Position numbers and translations under genes: made by a program
The notes under the pieces: generated by a model
The model's input: the letters and a program-made list of their open reading frames with translations, nothing else
The model's database searches: none
Told to the model about the DNA's origin: nothing
Assembly: GCA_958447445.1 (NCBI GenBank)
Contig: CAUDAE010000001.1
Location: 8,368 to 72,367, forward strand
Length of the DNA: 64,000 nucleotides
Direction: 5' to 3'
From: an uncultured Collinsella sp.
GTDB taxonomy: Bacteria > Actinomycetota > Coriobacteriia > Coriobacteriales > Coriobacteriaceae
In this document: one piece after another, positions 32,993 to 41,516 of the stretch
Layout of the letters: the number at the start of each line of letters is the position of its first letter
How positions within the stretch are numbered: position 1 is the first letter of the stretch

Positions 32993-34366
32993 ATGGACAT
33001 AACCATCTCCCTTATCACCACCCTCGTTTTGACCCTCATCAACGGCTACTTCTCTATGTCCGAGATGGCGCTCACCACGGCCAAGCGCGCCGTGCTGGAG
33101 CACGAGGCCGAGGAAGGCGACAAGCGCGCCGAGCGTGCCATTAAGCTGGCTGCCGACTCCGACCAGCTGCTCGCCACCATCCAGGTCGCCATCACGCTCG
33201 TGGGCTTCGCCTCGTCCGCCGTCGCCTCGACGAGTCTGTCCGACCCGCTCGCCACGTGGCTCATGAGCTTTGGCATCGCGCCGCTCTCCGCCATCGCGCG
33301 CGGCCTGGCGCCGGTCATCATCACCGTCGCGGTCGCCTTCGTGTCCATCGTGATCGGCGAGCTCGTCCCCAAGCGCATCGGCCTGGCCAACGCCGAAGGC
33401 GTGTCCAAGCAGGTCGTGGGGCCGTTGTCGTTTTTCCAAAAGATCGCCCGTCCGCTCGTGTGGCTGACCGGCGCTTGCTCCGATGGCCTGGCCCGCATCC
33501 TGCGCATCAAGAGTGCCGACGACCGTCAGAACGTCTCGGAAGAAGAGATCAAGTACATGGTCTCGGAGCAGGACGACCTGCTCGACGAGGAAAAGCGCAT
33601 GATCCACGAGATCTTCGACCTGGGCGACACCGTTGCCCGCGAGGTCATGGTGCCGCGCGTGGACACCACCATGTGCGAGGACGACGAGACGGTCGCCGAC
33701 GTGCTGTCCACCATGCGCCAGACCGGCTTTAGCCGCATCCCCGTCTATCACGAGGATCCCGACAACGTCGCCGGCATTGCGCACATCAAGGACCTGATTC
33801 AGCCCGCGCTCGACGGCAAGGGCGACCAGCCCATCGCCGGCTTTTTGCGCGACGCCACCTTTGTGCCCGACACCAAGGACATCCTGCCGCTGCTGTCCGA
33901 GATGCAGACCTCGCACGACCAGATCGTGGTGGTCGTGGACGAGTACGGCGGCACGGCCGGCATTATCACCATCGAGGACATCGTCGAGGAGATCGTCGGC
34001 GAGATCGAGGACGAGTTCGACCCCGACAACAAGTATCTCACGCGCCTTTCGCGCCGCGAGTGGCTCGTTGATGGGCGTTTTTCGTGCGATGACGCGATTG
34101 AGCTTGGTTGGCCGCTCGAGGAAAGCGATGATTATGAGACCATCGCCGGCTGGATTTTGGAGCTTTGCGACTCGGTGCCCGACATCGGAGAGGTGTTTGA
34201 GGTCGCGGGGTACAAGTTTAAAGTGCAGTCGATGCGTGGCCAGCGCATCTCGCTCATTCGCGTGATCGCTCCGGCCGAAACCGATAAGAAGGATTCCGAG
34301 TCTTCGGTAGACGAGCCGACGACGTCGGGTGCGGGTTCCGCGAATCCGCACGACGGCGACGAGTAG
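32993..34366 (+). CDS. CNNM/CorC-like transporter with DUF21, CBS pair and CorC_HlyC domains
   Basis: A 457-aa protein: DUF21/CNNM membrane domain (residues 1-190; INGYFSMSEMALTTAKRAVLE), two CBS domains (about 210-335; VMVPRVDTTMCEDDETV), and a C-terminal CorC_HlyC domain (350-430) followed by an acidic tail. Proteins of this family are linked to magnesium and sodium transport or efflux. That is relevant here because three other magnesium transport genes lie within 30 kb. The frame is open upstream into the hemolysin III gene; ATG 32993 gives the family-typical N terminus. It is followed 24 bp later by a gene of unknown function. Confidence 0.9.
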   Translation: MDITISLITTLVLTLINGYFSMSEMALTTAKRAVLEHEAEEGDKRAERAIKLAADSDQLLATIQVAITLVGFASSAVASTSLSDPLATWLMSFGIAPLSAIARGLAPVIITVAVAFVSIVIGELVPKRIGLANAEGVSKQVVGPLSFFQKIARPLVWLTGACSDGLARILRIKSADDRQNVSEEEIKYMVSEQDDLLDEEKRMIHEIFDLGDTVAREVMVPRVDTTMCEDDETVADVLSTMRQTGFSRIPVYHEDPDNVAGIAHIKDLIQPALDGKGDQPIAGFLRDATFVPDTKDILPLLSEMQTSHDQIVVVVDEYGGTAGIITIEDIVEEIVGEIEDEFDPDNKYLTRLSRREWLVDGRFSCDDAIELGWPLEESDDYETIAGWILELCDSVPDIGEVFEVAGYKFKVQSMRGQRISLIRVIAPAETDKKDSESSVDEPTTSGAGSANPHDGDE

Positions 34367-34390
34367 GACAAGGAAGAGTAGGGGAGAGTT

Positions 34391-35224
34391 ATGGCAGGCC
34401 TGTTCAACATCCTTAAGGTCACCGTCAGCGAGGACAAGATCTGCGCGCACGTGCTGGTGAACCCCGGCATGCCGCTCATGACCTCGGAGGATATCGAGGC
34501 TACGGCGCGCGTGTATTACCTGGTGCCGGCGATTGCCAAGCACCTGTGCCTGGGTGATTCCGGTCGCGAGTTCCAGGACTGCATGGGCCAGACCGAGCTT
34601 TGCCATCTGCTTGAGCATGTGACGGTCGAGCTCATGAACGAGACCGGTCTTGCCGGTAGCATCTCGTGCGGCCGCACGCGCGTAAGCGAGCATGACGAGC
34701 GCGTCTTTGAGGTTGAGCTTTCGTGCCCCGACGACGCGCTGGCCATCGGTGCGATGTCTTCGGCCACCTTTATGATGGACTGGGCCTATCTGCACGCCGA
34801 CCAGCCTGCCCCCGACGTGGAGGGCACGGTCGCGGGCCTGCGCAACCTGGTGCTGGGCATGCGCGCCGAGGCCGAGGGCAAGGATCCTCACGAGGCCGTC
34901 GCCGCTGCGAACGGCGAAGATACTGCCGAGGACGAGGGCGCTGACGAGGGCGATGTGCCGGTCGACGCCGAGCTCGTTGCCGATGCGACCGCCGAGCCCG
35001 TTCCCACCGAGCCCCAGGGCGTCCCCAACTTTGACGACGAGCCCCAGGTGGCGATTGATACCGAGGGTGCGGTTGCCGAGAACCACGAGGCCTCCGCTGC
35101 CGTCTTTGGCGGTGCGGCGACGGTTCCGGCAGGACCTGCGCATGAGGGCGGCCTGCCGCTCGTGGACGGCGCCGGCGAGGACCCGGGTGCCACGGTGGCC
35201 ATGCCGGCTATGCCCCAGGAGTAG
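34391..35224 (+). CDS. Conserved protein of unknown function with acidic tail
   Basis: A 277-aa protein in two parts. Residues 1-160 are globular, with TELCHLLEHVTVELMNETG as the most distinctive stretch; a His-Leu-Leu-Glu-His-Val...Glu-Leu pattern of this kind resembles the N-terminal domain of cyanophycin synthetase, but I cannot confirm homology. Residues 165-277 are Asp/Glu/Ala/Pro-rich and probably disordered. No signal peptide or ATP-grasp domain. It follows the CorC-like gene by 24 bp, so it is likely co-transcribed. Confidence 0.7.
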   Translation: MAGLFNILKVTVSEDKICAHVLVNPGMPLMTSEDIEATARVYYLVPAIAKHLCLGDSGREFQDCMGQTELCHLLEHVTVELMNETGLAGSISCGRTRVSEHDERVFEVELSCPDDALAIGAMSSATFMMDWAYLHADQPAPDVEGTVAGLRNLVLGMRAEAEGKDPHEAVAAANGEDTAEDEGADEGDVPVDAELVADATAEPVPTEPQGVPNFDDEPQVAIDTEGAVAENHEASAAVFGGAATVPAGPAHEGGLPLVDGAGEDPGATVAMPAMPQE

Positions 35225-35360
35225 GCCTACGCGTTTATCACCATCACGTACCTGCGCCTTTGCCGTACGCAGATGAGCGGAGCGGCAAGTGATGCGCTGC
35301 GGGTATAATGGACAGCATTCAAACGGTGGGCACCGACGTGCCCGCAGGAGAGGAATGATC

Positions 35361-35750
35361 ATGGGTAAGACTTTCAGCTTTGTCTCCGGCGCACTTTTTG
35401 GTGCCGCTGCCGGCGCTATTGTCGGCGTTGCTCTGGCCCCGCGCTCGGGCGCCGAGACCCGCGCCATGGCTGCCGATATCGCCAACGACGCCTGGGACAA
35501 TATGCGCGACACCTACGAGCACAGCGCCGAGGAGGCCCGTGCTGCGGTGAATGACTTTGGCCCGATGGTCGACGCCAAGACCGACGACCTACGCGCCAAG
35601 GTCGACCTTGCCCGCGAGCGCATGGACCAGCTGCGCGAGCAGCTCAACGACGCCATTTCGGGCGGCAACGTGACGCCTGCCGCCGACGTCGTGGTCGAGA
35701 ACGCCGTCGAGGCTGATACCGAGGCTGCGGAGCCCTCGACCGAGGCATAA
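35361..35750 (+). CDS. YtxH-domain membrane-associated protein
   Basis: A 129-aa protein: a glycine/alanine-rich N-terminal helix (FVSGALFGAAAGAIVGVALAP, then RSG) typical of YtxH proteins, followed by a long amphipathic helix that looks like coiled coil. AGGAGAGG at 35346-35353 favours the ATG at 35361 over the in-frame ATG at 35355. The stop codon overlaps the next ATG by one base. YtxH proteins are general-stress or envelope proteins of unclear biochemical role. Confidence 0.82.
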   Translation: MGKTFSFVSGALFGAAAGAIVGVALAPRSGAETRAMAADIANDAWDNMRDTYEHSAEEARAAVNDFGPMVDAKTDDLRAKVDLARERMDQLREQLNDAISGGNVTPAADVVVENAVEADTEAAEPSTEA

Positions 35751-36505
35751 TGCGCGCCGGGGATTTTGTCGGCGCCAAGATCTATCGCAAGCCTACCGAG
35801 GACAAGCGCACCAAAAAGGACGGCACGCCGCGCAGCCCTAAAAAGCTCGGAAAGATTCACTTTCCGGTCTTTACCCCGGGCGGTACGCGCGTGGTCGGCT
35901 TTATGGTCCGCCAGTCCGATATCGCGGGCATGATCGAGCGTCCCGACCGATTCGTAGCGCTCGACGCCATTGGTGTCTACGAGGGCGCCATTGCGGTCGA
36001 TGACGTCAAGGACACGTACGATGCCGCCGCCGCCAAGCGCCTCGACATCAACCTGGACGATTGCATCATCTGGGTCGGTATGGACGTGCGCACGGAATCG
36101 GGCGACGTCGTGGGCTATTGCTCGGATGTTGAGTTCAAGCCACGCTCGGGCATCGTGCAGGCATTCTATGTGACCGCCGGTGCTGCTTCGAGTGTTTTGG
36201 TCGGTGACACGCAGGTGCCGCCGACGATGCTGCGCGGCTACGAGAACGGCGCGATGGTCGTCTCGGACGAGGTCAAGTCGCTCGGGTATTCGGGCGGTGC
36301 GGCTGCCAAGGCCGCCGAGGCCAGCGTCGTGGTGGGCGACAAGGTCAAAAAGGGCGCCAAGGTGCTCGACGACAAGGGATCGGTTGCCGTGGACAAGGGC
36401 AGTCGCGCACTGGGCAAGCAGCTCGGCAAGACGCGCGGCATGTTCAAGGCCTTTAAGGACGAATACCAAAAGGCGAGCGGAGGCTCGTCAAAAGCTACAA
36501 AATAG
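35750..36505 (+). CDS. PRC-barrel domain protein
   Basis: A 251-aa cytosolic protein with two PRC-barrel-like segments (about 30-90, HFPVFTPGGTRVVGFMV; and 105-165, DVRTESGDVVGYCSDVEF) and a Lys/Ala-rich C-terminal helix. Translation is coupled to the YtxH gene by a one-base overlap. A related PRC-like segment begins the MgtE-like protein 2 kb downstream. Function unknown. Confidence 0.75.
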   Translation: MRAGDFVGAKIYRKPTEDKRTKKDGTPRSPKKLGKIHFPVFTPGGTRVVGFMVRQSDIAGMIERPDRFVALDAIGVYEGAIAVDDVKDTYDAAAAKRLDINLDDCIIWVGMDVRTESGDVVGYCSDVEFKPRSGIVQAFYVTAGAASSVLVGDTQVPPTMLRGYENGAMVVSDEVKSLGYSGGAAAKAAEASVVVGDKVKKGAKVLDDKGSVAVDKGSRALGKQLGKTRGMFKAFKDEYQKASGGSSKATK

Positions 36506-36526
36506 CGACGTACCAAATGATGGGAG

Positions 36527-36556
36527 GCAAGCCGGAGACCTGTTGCTCCGGCTTGC
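36527..36556 (+). terminator. Hairpin terminator
   Basis: An 11-bp stem GCAAGCCGGAG/CTCCGGCTTGC followed by TGTGTTTA, after the PRC-barrel gene. Confidence 0.7.
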
Positions 36557-36577
36557 TGTGTTTATGGGGGAGGGCAC

Positions 36578-37984
36578 ATGCGCCAAAACGGATCCAACTT
36601 AAACGGGCGTTCGGGTGCGCGTCCGACGGCGCGCCGCGACCTGGGGCAGCTGCCCAGCGGTCAGCGCAAGCGTCACCGTAAGCCCGGCGCGATGTACCTC
36701 AACCATAGCCGCGGCTTTAGCGACCGCAGCGCTCGCATCGGCAACAGCCGCACACCCCGTCGTTCGTCTCGCCTGCCCTACGCGCTCATCGCCGTGGGTT
36801 GCGCGCTCGTGCTGTTTATCGCTGCCGTCGTGGGCTACGTCAACCGCAGCGTGGACGTGGAGCTCAACGGCCAGAAGACCGCGGTGCGCGTGGGCTCTAC
36901 GCTGCAGAATCTCATCGACGAACAGGATTTGACTGGCACCTACGACGCAGGCGACCTGCTGGCCGTCGATGACAGCGTGCTCAAGCGCCATGGGGGCGAA
37001 AAGCTGTCGGTGAAGGTCGACGGCAAGCGCGTGAAGCAGGGCAAATGGGATAGCCGCGAACTCGAGGGCGGCGAGAAGGTGACGGTCAAGGATGGCCGTA
37101 ACACCTACGAGAAGCACGAGGTCCAGGCTACGGTTATCGAGCCCAAGCTCAAGGTCGAGGGCACGGGCGCTATCGAGTATGTGCAGACGTGGGGTGTCCA
37201 GGGCCGCTCCGAGGTGTGGGTTGGTGAGCAGTCGGGCAAGACGCAAGACCGCGGCGAGGTTGTGCCCGCCACCGATTGCGTCGTTGCGTGCGCCAGCGTG
37301 GCGCCCAAGGGCAACAAAAAGTACGTGGCGCTGACGTTTGACGAGGGTCCGAGCGGCGCCACCAAACAGATCTTGCAGGTGCTCAAGGAAAAGGGCGTCA
37401 CCGCGACGTTCTTCCTTTCGGGCGATGCGGTCGAGGCCTCGCCTGCCACGGCCAAGGCGATTGCCGATGCCGGGTGCGAGATCGGATCCAACAGCTACAG
37501 CGACGATTCGCTCAAGGGTCAGGACCGTGAGGCGATACGCGAACAGATCACGAAAGGCACCGATGCGATTAAGTCGGCGACCGGCGTGAAGACGATGCTG
37601 CTGCGTGCTCCCTACGCTGCCTTTGACGAGCAAAACTGGATTGATTCGATGGACCTGGTCTCCGCCGTGGTCTCGTGGAATATTGACTCGGGCGACTGGC
37701 TGCTCAACGGTGCCGACGAGCAGGTCTCGACGGTGCTCGATTCGGTGACGCCGGGCAATATCGTGCTGCTCACCGACAGAGACGAATGCGCCGAGCAGAC
37801 GCTCGAGGCGCTGCCGCAGATTATCGACGGCCTCATTGCCGACGGCTACAAGATCGTGACGCTCAGCGACCTGGTCAAGACGGACACGTCGCTGAGCAAA
37901 AAGCTCACCTCGCTGACGAAGGTCACCATGCCCAAGGATGCCGTGTTCCCCCAACTTGCCGAGGACGACGACACCACAGAGTAG
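36578..37984 (+). CDS. Membrane-anchored NodB-fold protein lacking zinc ligands
   Basis: A 468-aa protein: a basic cytoplasmic N terminus of about 65 residues, one membrane helix (LPYALIAVGCALVLFIAAVVG), an extracellular linker domain with two ubiquitin-like or G5-like stretches (about 90-220), and a NodB/polysaccharide-deacetylase fold from about 250. The fold is clear (VALTFDEGPS, IGSNSYSDDSL, LRAPYAAFDE, WNIDSGDW, IVLLTDRDE), but the usual TFDDGP is TFDEGP, the HxxxH zinc histidines are Asn and Asp, and the LLHD catalytic histidine is Thr. It is therefore likely a non-catalytic, glycan-binding or regulatory relative of peptidoglycan deacetylases. GGGGGAGG precedes the ATG. Confidence 0.85.
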   Translation: MRQNGSNLNGRSGARPTARRDLGQLPSGQRKRHRKPGAMYLNHSRGFSDRSARIGNSRTPRRSSRLPYALIAVGCALVLFIAAVVGYVNRSVDVELNGQKTAVRVGSTLQNLIDEQDLTGTYDAGDLLAVDDSVLKRHGGEKLSVKVDGKRVKQGKWDSRELEGGEKVTVKDGRNTYEKHEVQATVIEPKLKVEGTGAIEYVQTWGVQGRSEVWVGEQSGKTQDRGEVVPATDCVVACASVAPKGNKKYVALTFDEGPSGATKQILQVLKEKGVTATFFLSGDAVEASPATAKAIADAGCEIGSNSYSDDSLKGQDREAIREQITKGTDAIKSATGVKTMLLRAPYAAFDEQNWIDSMDLVSAVVSWNIDSGDWLLNGADEQVSTVLDSVTPGNIVLLTDRDECAEQTLEALPQIIDGLIADGYKIVTLSDLVKTDTSLSKKLTSLTKVTMPKDAVFPQLAEDDDTTE

Positions 37985-38022
37985 TCATTGGGTGGTCGTT
38001 TAAGAACGTCCCCAATGGCTAT
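37983..38022. repeat. Dispersed repeat, short copy
   Basis: TAGTCATTGGGTGG and GTTTAAGAACGTCCCCAATG form a palindromic copy of the dispersed repeat, overlapping the stop codon of the NodB-fold gene. Confidence 0.8.
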
Positions 38023-38095
38023 GTCACGGATGCGTCAGCGTTTGGTATGCCTGCAATGTGCAGCGCATAAATTCGATGCCGCAGGGCGATGCTGA

Positions 38096-38104
38096 TGCTA
38101 TAGT
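38096..38104 (+). promoter_or_regulatory. Extended -10 promoter candidate
   Basis: TGCTATAGT is an extended -10 element (TG-N-TATAGT). Transcription would start near 38111, directly before the structured leader of the MgtE-like gene. No good -35 is evident, which an extended -10 tolerates. Confidence 0.5.
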
Positions 38105-38110
38105 TACTGC

Positions 38111-38312
38111 GGTTAATGAGGGTCAAGAGAAAGGTTACAGGTGAAATCCAAACCTCGACCATACAGTCGATGACCCCATGCAGGTGCTTTTTGCGCATGC
38201 ACGGGGTGTAAGCGTCGAGCGGCGTGCCGCCCGCGCATGCGTATACATATCCAGAAGCCCCCGGACGCCGCACGCGCGGCCGCGTTCGGAGGAATAATGA
38301 TGGGGAGCACCA
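38111..38312 (+). promoter_or_regulatory. Structured 5' leader with mutually exclusive helices (candidate riboswitch)
   Basis: About 200 nt without a long gene. P1 pairs GGGTCA (38120-38125) with TGACCC (38171-38176), enclosing P2 AGGTT/AACCT (38132-38136 with 38151-38155) and P3 CGAC/GTCG (38156-38159 with 38166-38169): a three-way junction. An alternative helix pairs ACCCC (38173-38177) with GGGGT (38193-38197) over a long hairpin and cannot coexist with P1. A GCGGC/GCCGC hairpin follows. GGAGG near 38290 drives a ten-codon ORF (ATG 38296) that overlaps the TTG start of the transporter. It does not match the M-box consensus I know. Confidence 0.5.
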
Positions 38313-40157
38313 TTGAATTATCTGAGTGAGATGCTCAAATTGCCGGTCTTGGACGTCGACGGCGAAAAGCTCGGCGTGGTCAACGATTTTGGTATTGCTA
38401 CCGGCGAAGTTTTTCCGCACGTGACGTCGCTCGCGTTCCGCGGACCCGGCAAGACGCCGTTTATGATCAGCTGGCGCAAATGGGTCGACCGTATCGACGA
38501 GACGGGCGTACACCTTAAGACGTCGGCTACCGAAATTCGCTTTTCGTACCTGCAACCGACCGAACTCTTGCTTGCCTGTGACGTGCTCAACAAGCAGATT
38601 GTCGACACGCAGGGCATGAAGGTCGTGCGCGTCAACGACATCAAGTTTTCCATGTCGGGCGAAAACCAGCTGCGCCTGCTGGGCGCCGAGGTCGGTGCTC
38701 GCGGTCTGCTACGCGCCATCAGCCCCGCGCTCGAGCATATCGTCGAAGGCTTTATGAAGCACCTGGGCAAGCCGCTCAGTGAGGACATCATCGCTTGGTC
38801 CTACATGGACCTGCTCGACCGCTCGACCAAGAACATCCAGCTCTCGGTGTCGCACAAGACGCTTGGTGAGCTGCACCCTGCCGACATCGCCGACATCATC
38901 GAGCAGCTCGACCCGCGCCTACGTGCGCAGGTGTTTGCGCAGCTCGATACTGCCCAGGCCGCCGAGGCCATCTCGGAGTTCGATGACGACGAGCTTATGA
39001 CCGAGATGCTCGAGGGCCTGTCCGACACGGACGCATCGTCGATGCTGGCCATGATGGACCCGGACGATGCAGCTGACCTGATCGACGAGCTCGATTACGA
39101 GAAGGCCGAGAAGCTCCTGCGCCTGATGGGCGTCAAGGAGGAGAAGGCGATTCGTAACCTGCTGGGGTATGAGGACAACACCGCCGGCCGCATCATGACC
39201 TCGGAGTTTGTCTCCCTGCCCGCCACGGCAACGGTCGGCGATGCCATCGAGGCGATTCGCGAGCTCGACGAGGACTTCGAGAGCGTCTACTACGTCTATA
39301 CCGAGGATCCGAGCGGCATGCTGACCGGCGTGCTCTCGCTGCGCACGCTGATCGTAGCCGACCGCGACGCCACGCTGGGCCAGCTGGCCTATCGCGACCT
39401 GGTCTATGTGTCGCCCGACGAGGACCAGGAAGACGTGACGGACGAGATGACCAAGTACGACCTGGTTGCCATCCCTGTCTGCGACGAGAACCGTCATATC
39501 CTGGGCATCGTGACCTTCGACGACGCCATGGACGTTATCGCCGAGGAGCATCAGGAGGACCTGCAGATCGCCGGTGTCGGCTCGGGCGATAGCGCGTCGG
39601 ACGACTCGACGAACGTGCTCAGCTGGTTCGTGCATCGCCAGTACTGGGTTGTCGTGTGGGGCATTGCCTCGTGCATCATGGCAACGGTGCTGGGGACGGC
39701 GCTCGGCTCCGCCCATCTGGTGGTGTTCCCCATGTGCGCCATGCCGCTCGTGCTGCTTGCTGCCTCGCGCATGGTGTCGTTCGTCAAGAACTACTTCTTG
39801 GAGTATGACGGTCACGACGACGAACCCAAGCCATATCTGGGGTTCTTCTTCCAGAGCACGGGCATGGGCCTGATTCTGTCACTCGTGACCTATCTGTGCG
39901 CCCAGCTGGTGCGCACCGCCGCGTTTCCCGATGCGCCCATGTTTGAGGAGCAGCTCTTTACCGGCTGCTTTAATATCGCTGCCATCATTTGCCTGGTTGG
40001 CAACATGAGCGCCGTGATTTACCTGATGGTGCTGTTCTGGCGTGACGAGCATGACCTCAACACGTCGGGCACCGCCATGAACGTTATTGCCGTCATGATC
40101 TCGTGCATAGCGTACTGCGCCGCTGCGGTGCTGCTCACCATGTCGGTCATGGGTTAG
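38313..40157 (+). CDS. MgtE-like magnesium transporter with N-terminal PRC-type domain
   Basis: A 614-aa protein. Residues 1-150 form a PRC-barrel-like region, 185-290 an MgtE N domain (superhelical; LHPADIADIIEQLDP, MDPDDAADLIDELDYEKAEKLLRLM), 295-420 a CBS pair (IMTSEFVSLPATATV), and the remainder about five membrane helices. MgtE proteins are magnesium channels gated by intracellular Mg2+ through the N and CBS domains. The membrane part appears divergent from canonical MgtE, so ion specificity is inferred. The start is TTG 38313 with GGGGAG upstream; the stronger GGAGG serves a mini-ORF that overlaps the start. The NRAMP-related gene follows eight bases later. Confidence 0.85.
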   Translation: MNYLSEMLKLPVLDVDGEKLGVVNDFGIATGEVFPHVTSLAFRGPGKTPFMISWRKWVDRIDETGVHLKTSATEIRFSYLQPTELLLACDVLNKQIVDTQGMKVVRVNDIKFSMSGENQLRLLGAEVGARGLLRAISPALEHIVEGFMKHLGKPLSEDIIAWSYMDLLDRSTKNIQLSVSHKTLGELHPADIADIIEQLDPRLRAQVFAQLDTAQAAEAISEFDDDELMTEMLEGLSDTDASSMLAMMDPDDAADLIDELDYEKAEKLLRLMGVKEEKAIRNLLGYEDNTAGRIMTSEFVSLPATATVGDAIEAIRELDEDFESVYYVYTEDPSGMLTGVLSLRTLIVADRDATLGQLAYRDLVYVSPDEDQEDVTDEMTKYDLVAIPVCDENRHILGIVTFDDAMDVIAEEHQEDLQIAGVGSGDSASDDSTNVLSWFVHRQYWVVVWGIASCIMATVLGTALGSAHLVVFPMCAMPLVLLAASRMVSFVKNYFLEYDGHDDEPKPYLGFFFQSTGMGLILSLVTYLCAQLVRTAAFPDAPMFEEQLFTGCFNIAAIICLVGNMSAVIYLMVLFWRDEHDLNTSGTAMNVIAVMISCIAYCAAAVLLTMSVMG

Positions 40158-40165
40158 GTGGTCGC

Positions 40166-41428
40166 GTGCAAAATACCAAGCAAAAGTCGGGCACCAAGCA
40201 AAAGTTGACCATCGCGGCCATCTTTGGCGCTATGGGTCCCGGTCTGCTGGCGGCGCTTTCGGGCAATGACGCCGGCGGCATTGCAACGTATTCCAGCGCG
40301 GGCGCCAGCTATGGCTACAAGATGCTCTGGATGCTTCCCGTCATGACTGTGCTGCTCATCGTGACGCAGGAGACCGCGGCGCGCTGCGGCTGCGTCACGG
40401 GCAAGGGCCTGGCATCGCTCATTCGCGAACGCTTTGGCGTGCGCAAGAGTGTACTTGCTATGGCGGCGCTGTTGATCGCCAACACGGCTGTGACCATTTC
40501 GGAGTTTGCGGGCATCGCCAGCGGCCTTGCTCTCTTTGGCGTGCCGGCGAGCATCTCGGTGCCGTTGGTAGCGCTGCTGGTGTGGATGCTTACCATGTCG
40601 GGTAGTTTCCAGCGCATCGAGAAGATTCTGCTGCTGGTGAGCTGCGTGTTCGTGACCTATATTGTCGCCGCGTTTATGGCTGGCCCCAACTGGGGTGAGG
40701 TCGCGGTCGACCTGGTCGTGCCTAACATTCAAAATGACCCCAGCTACGTGTCGCTCGTGGTCGCAACGATCGGTACCACCATCGCGCCGTGGATGATTTT
40801 CTTGGCGCAGAACAACGTGGTCGATAAGAACGCGGGCGAGGACGATATCGTGCTGCAGCGCATCGATACTGTGAGCGGCTCGCTTGCCGCCGATATCATT
40901 GCCGGCTTTATTATCATCACGACCGGTACGGTGTTGTTCCCGGCGGGCATTCAGATTAGCGATGCCGCCGATGCCGCCCGCGCACTGGAGCCCATCGCGG
41001 GCCAGTGGTCCACGGTACTGTTTGCTTCGGGCCTGGTCGCGGCGAGCTTCTTGGCCGCCTGCGTGCTGCCGGGCGTTACGTCGAGCGCTATCTGCGAGGC
41101 ATTTGGCTGGGAGCGCGGTGCCGACCGCAGCTGGGACGAGGCCCCGGTTTACCGCGGCATCATTACGGCCATCATCGGTATCTCTGCCGTGCTGGTGCTT
41201 ATGCCCGGCGTCGATCTGTTCCAGATTATGATGACCTCGCAGGTCATCAATGGCGTGCTACTGCCCGTGGTTCTGGTGTTTCAGGTGGTTATCGCCGCCG
41301 ACCGTCACATCATGGGTGCCAACCGCAATGGCCGCGTGTGGAACGTGCTCACTTGGGCGACTATCGCCGTGATTACGGTGCTGACAGTCGTCATGTTTGT
41401 GCTGCAAGCGATGGGCTACAGCGCTTAA
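40166..41428 (+). CDS. NRAMP-related (SLC11-like) magnesium transporter candidate
   Basis: A 420-aa protein with eleven membrane helices aligning with NRAMP. In TM1 the divalent-metal motif DPGN is DAGG (GNDAGGIATYSSAG), and in TM6 the MPH motif is APW (TTIAPWMIFLAQNN). Replacing the Asn and the Met while keeping the Asp is the pattern described for NRAMP-related Mg2+ transporters such as the one from Eggerthella lenta, another Coriobacteriia member. Magnesium rather than manganese or iron transport is therefore likely, and fits its MgtE-like neighbour. GTG 40166 is chosen as start, with TAGGTGG upstream. Confidence 0.85.
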   Translation: MQNTKQKSGTKQKLTIAAIFGAMGPGLLAALSGNDAGGIATYSSAGASYGYKMLWMLPVMTVLLIVTQETAARCGCVTGKGLASLIRERFGVRKSVLAMAALLIANTAVTISEFAGIASGLALFGVPASISVPLVALLVWMLTMSGSFQRIEKILLLVSCVFVTYIVAAFMAGPNWGEVAVDLVVPNIQNDPSYVSLVVATIGTTIAPWMIFLAQNNVVDKNAGEDDIVLQRIDTVSGSLAADIIAGFIIITTGTVLFPAGIQISDAADAARALEPIAGQWSTVLFASGLVAASFLAACVLPGVTSSAICEAFGWERGADRSWDEAPVYRGIITAIIGISAVLVLMPGVDLFQIMMTSQVINGVLLPVVLVFQVVIAADRHIMGANRNGRVWNVLTWATIAVITVLTVVMFVLQAMGYSA

Positions 41429-41447
41429 CGCCCACTTTTGCTTCCGA

Positions 41448-41481
41448 ACAGGCCGCAGCGATGGGCTGCGGCCTGTTTTTT
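41448..41481 (+). terminator. Rho-independent terminator
   Basis: A 12-bp perfect stem ACAGGCCGCAGC/GCTGCGGCCTGT with a short loop and a run of six T residues, ending the magnesium transporter operon. Confidence 0.9.
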
Positions 41482-41516
41482 GTCTGCTATAGGGTGTTAG
41501 TTATATAGCAATGGAC

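Noticed and set aside
38111..38312. M-box or yybP-ykoY riboswitch
   Set aside because: The M-box core and the yybP-ykoY signature that I know are not found. I keep it only as an unassigned structured leader.
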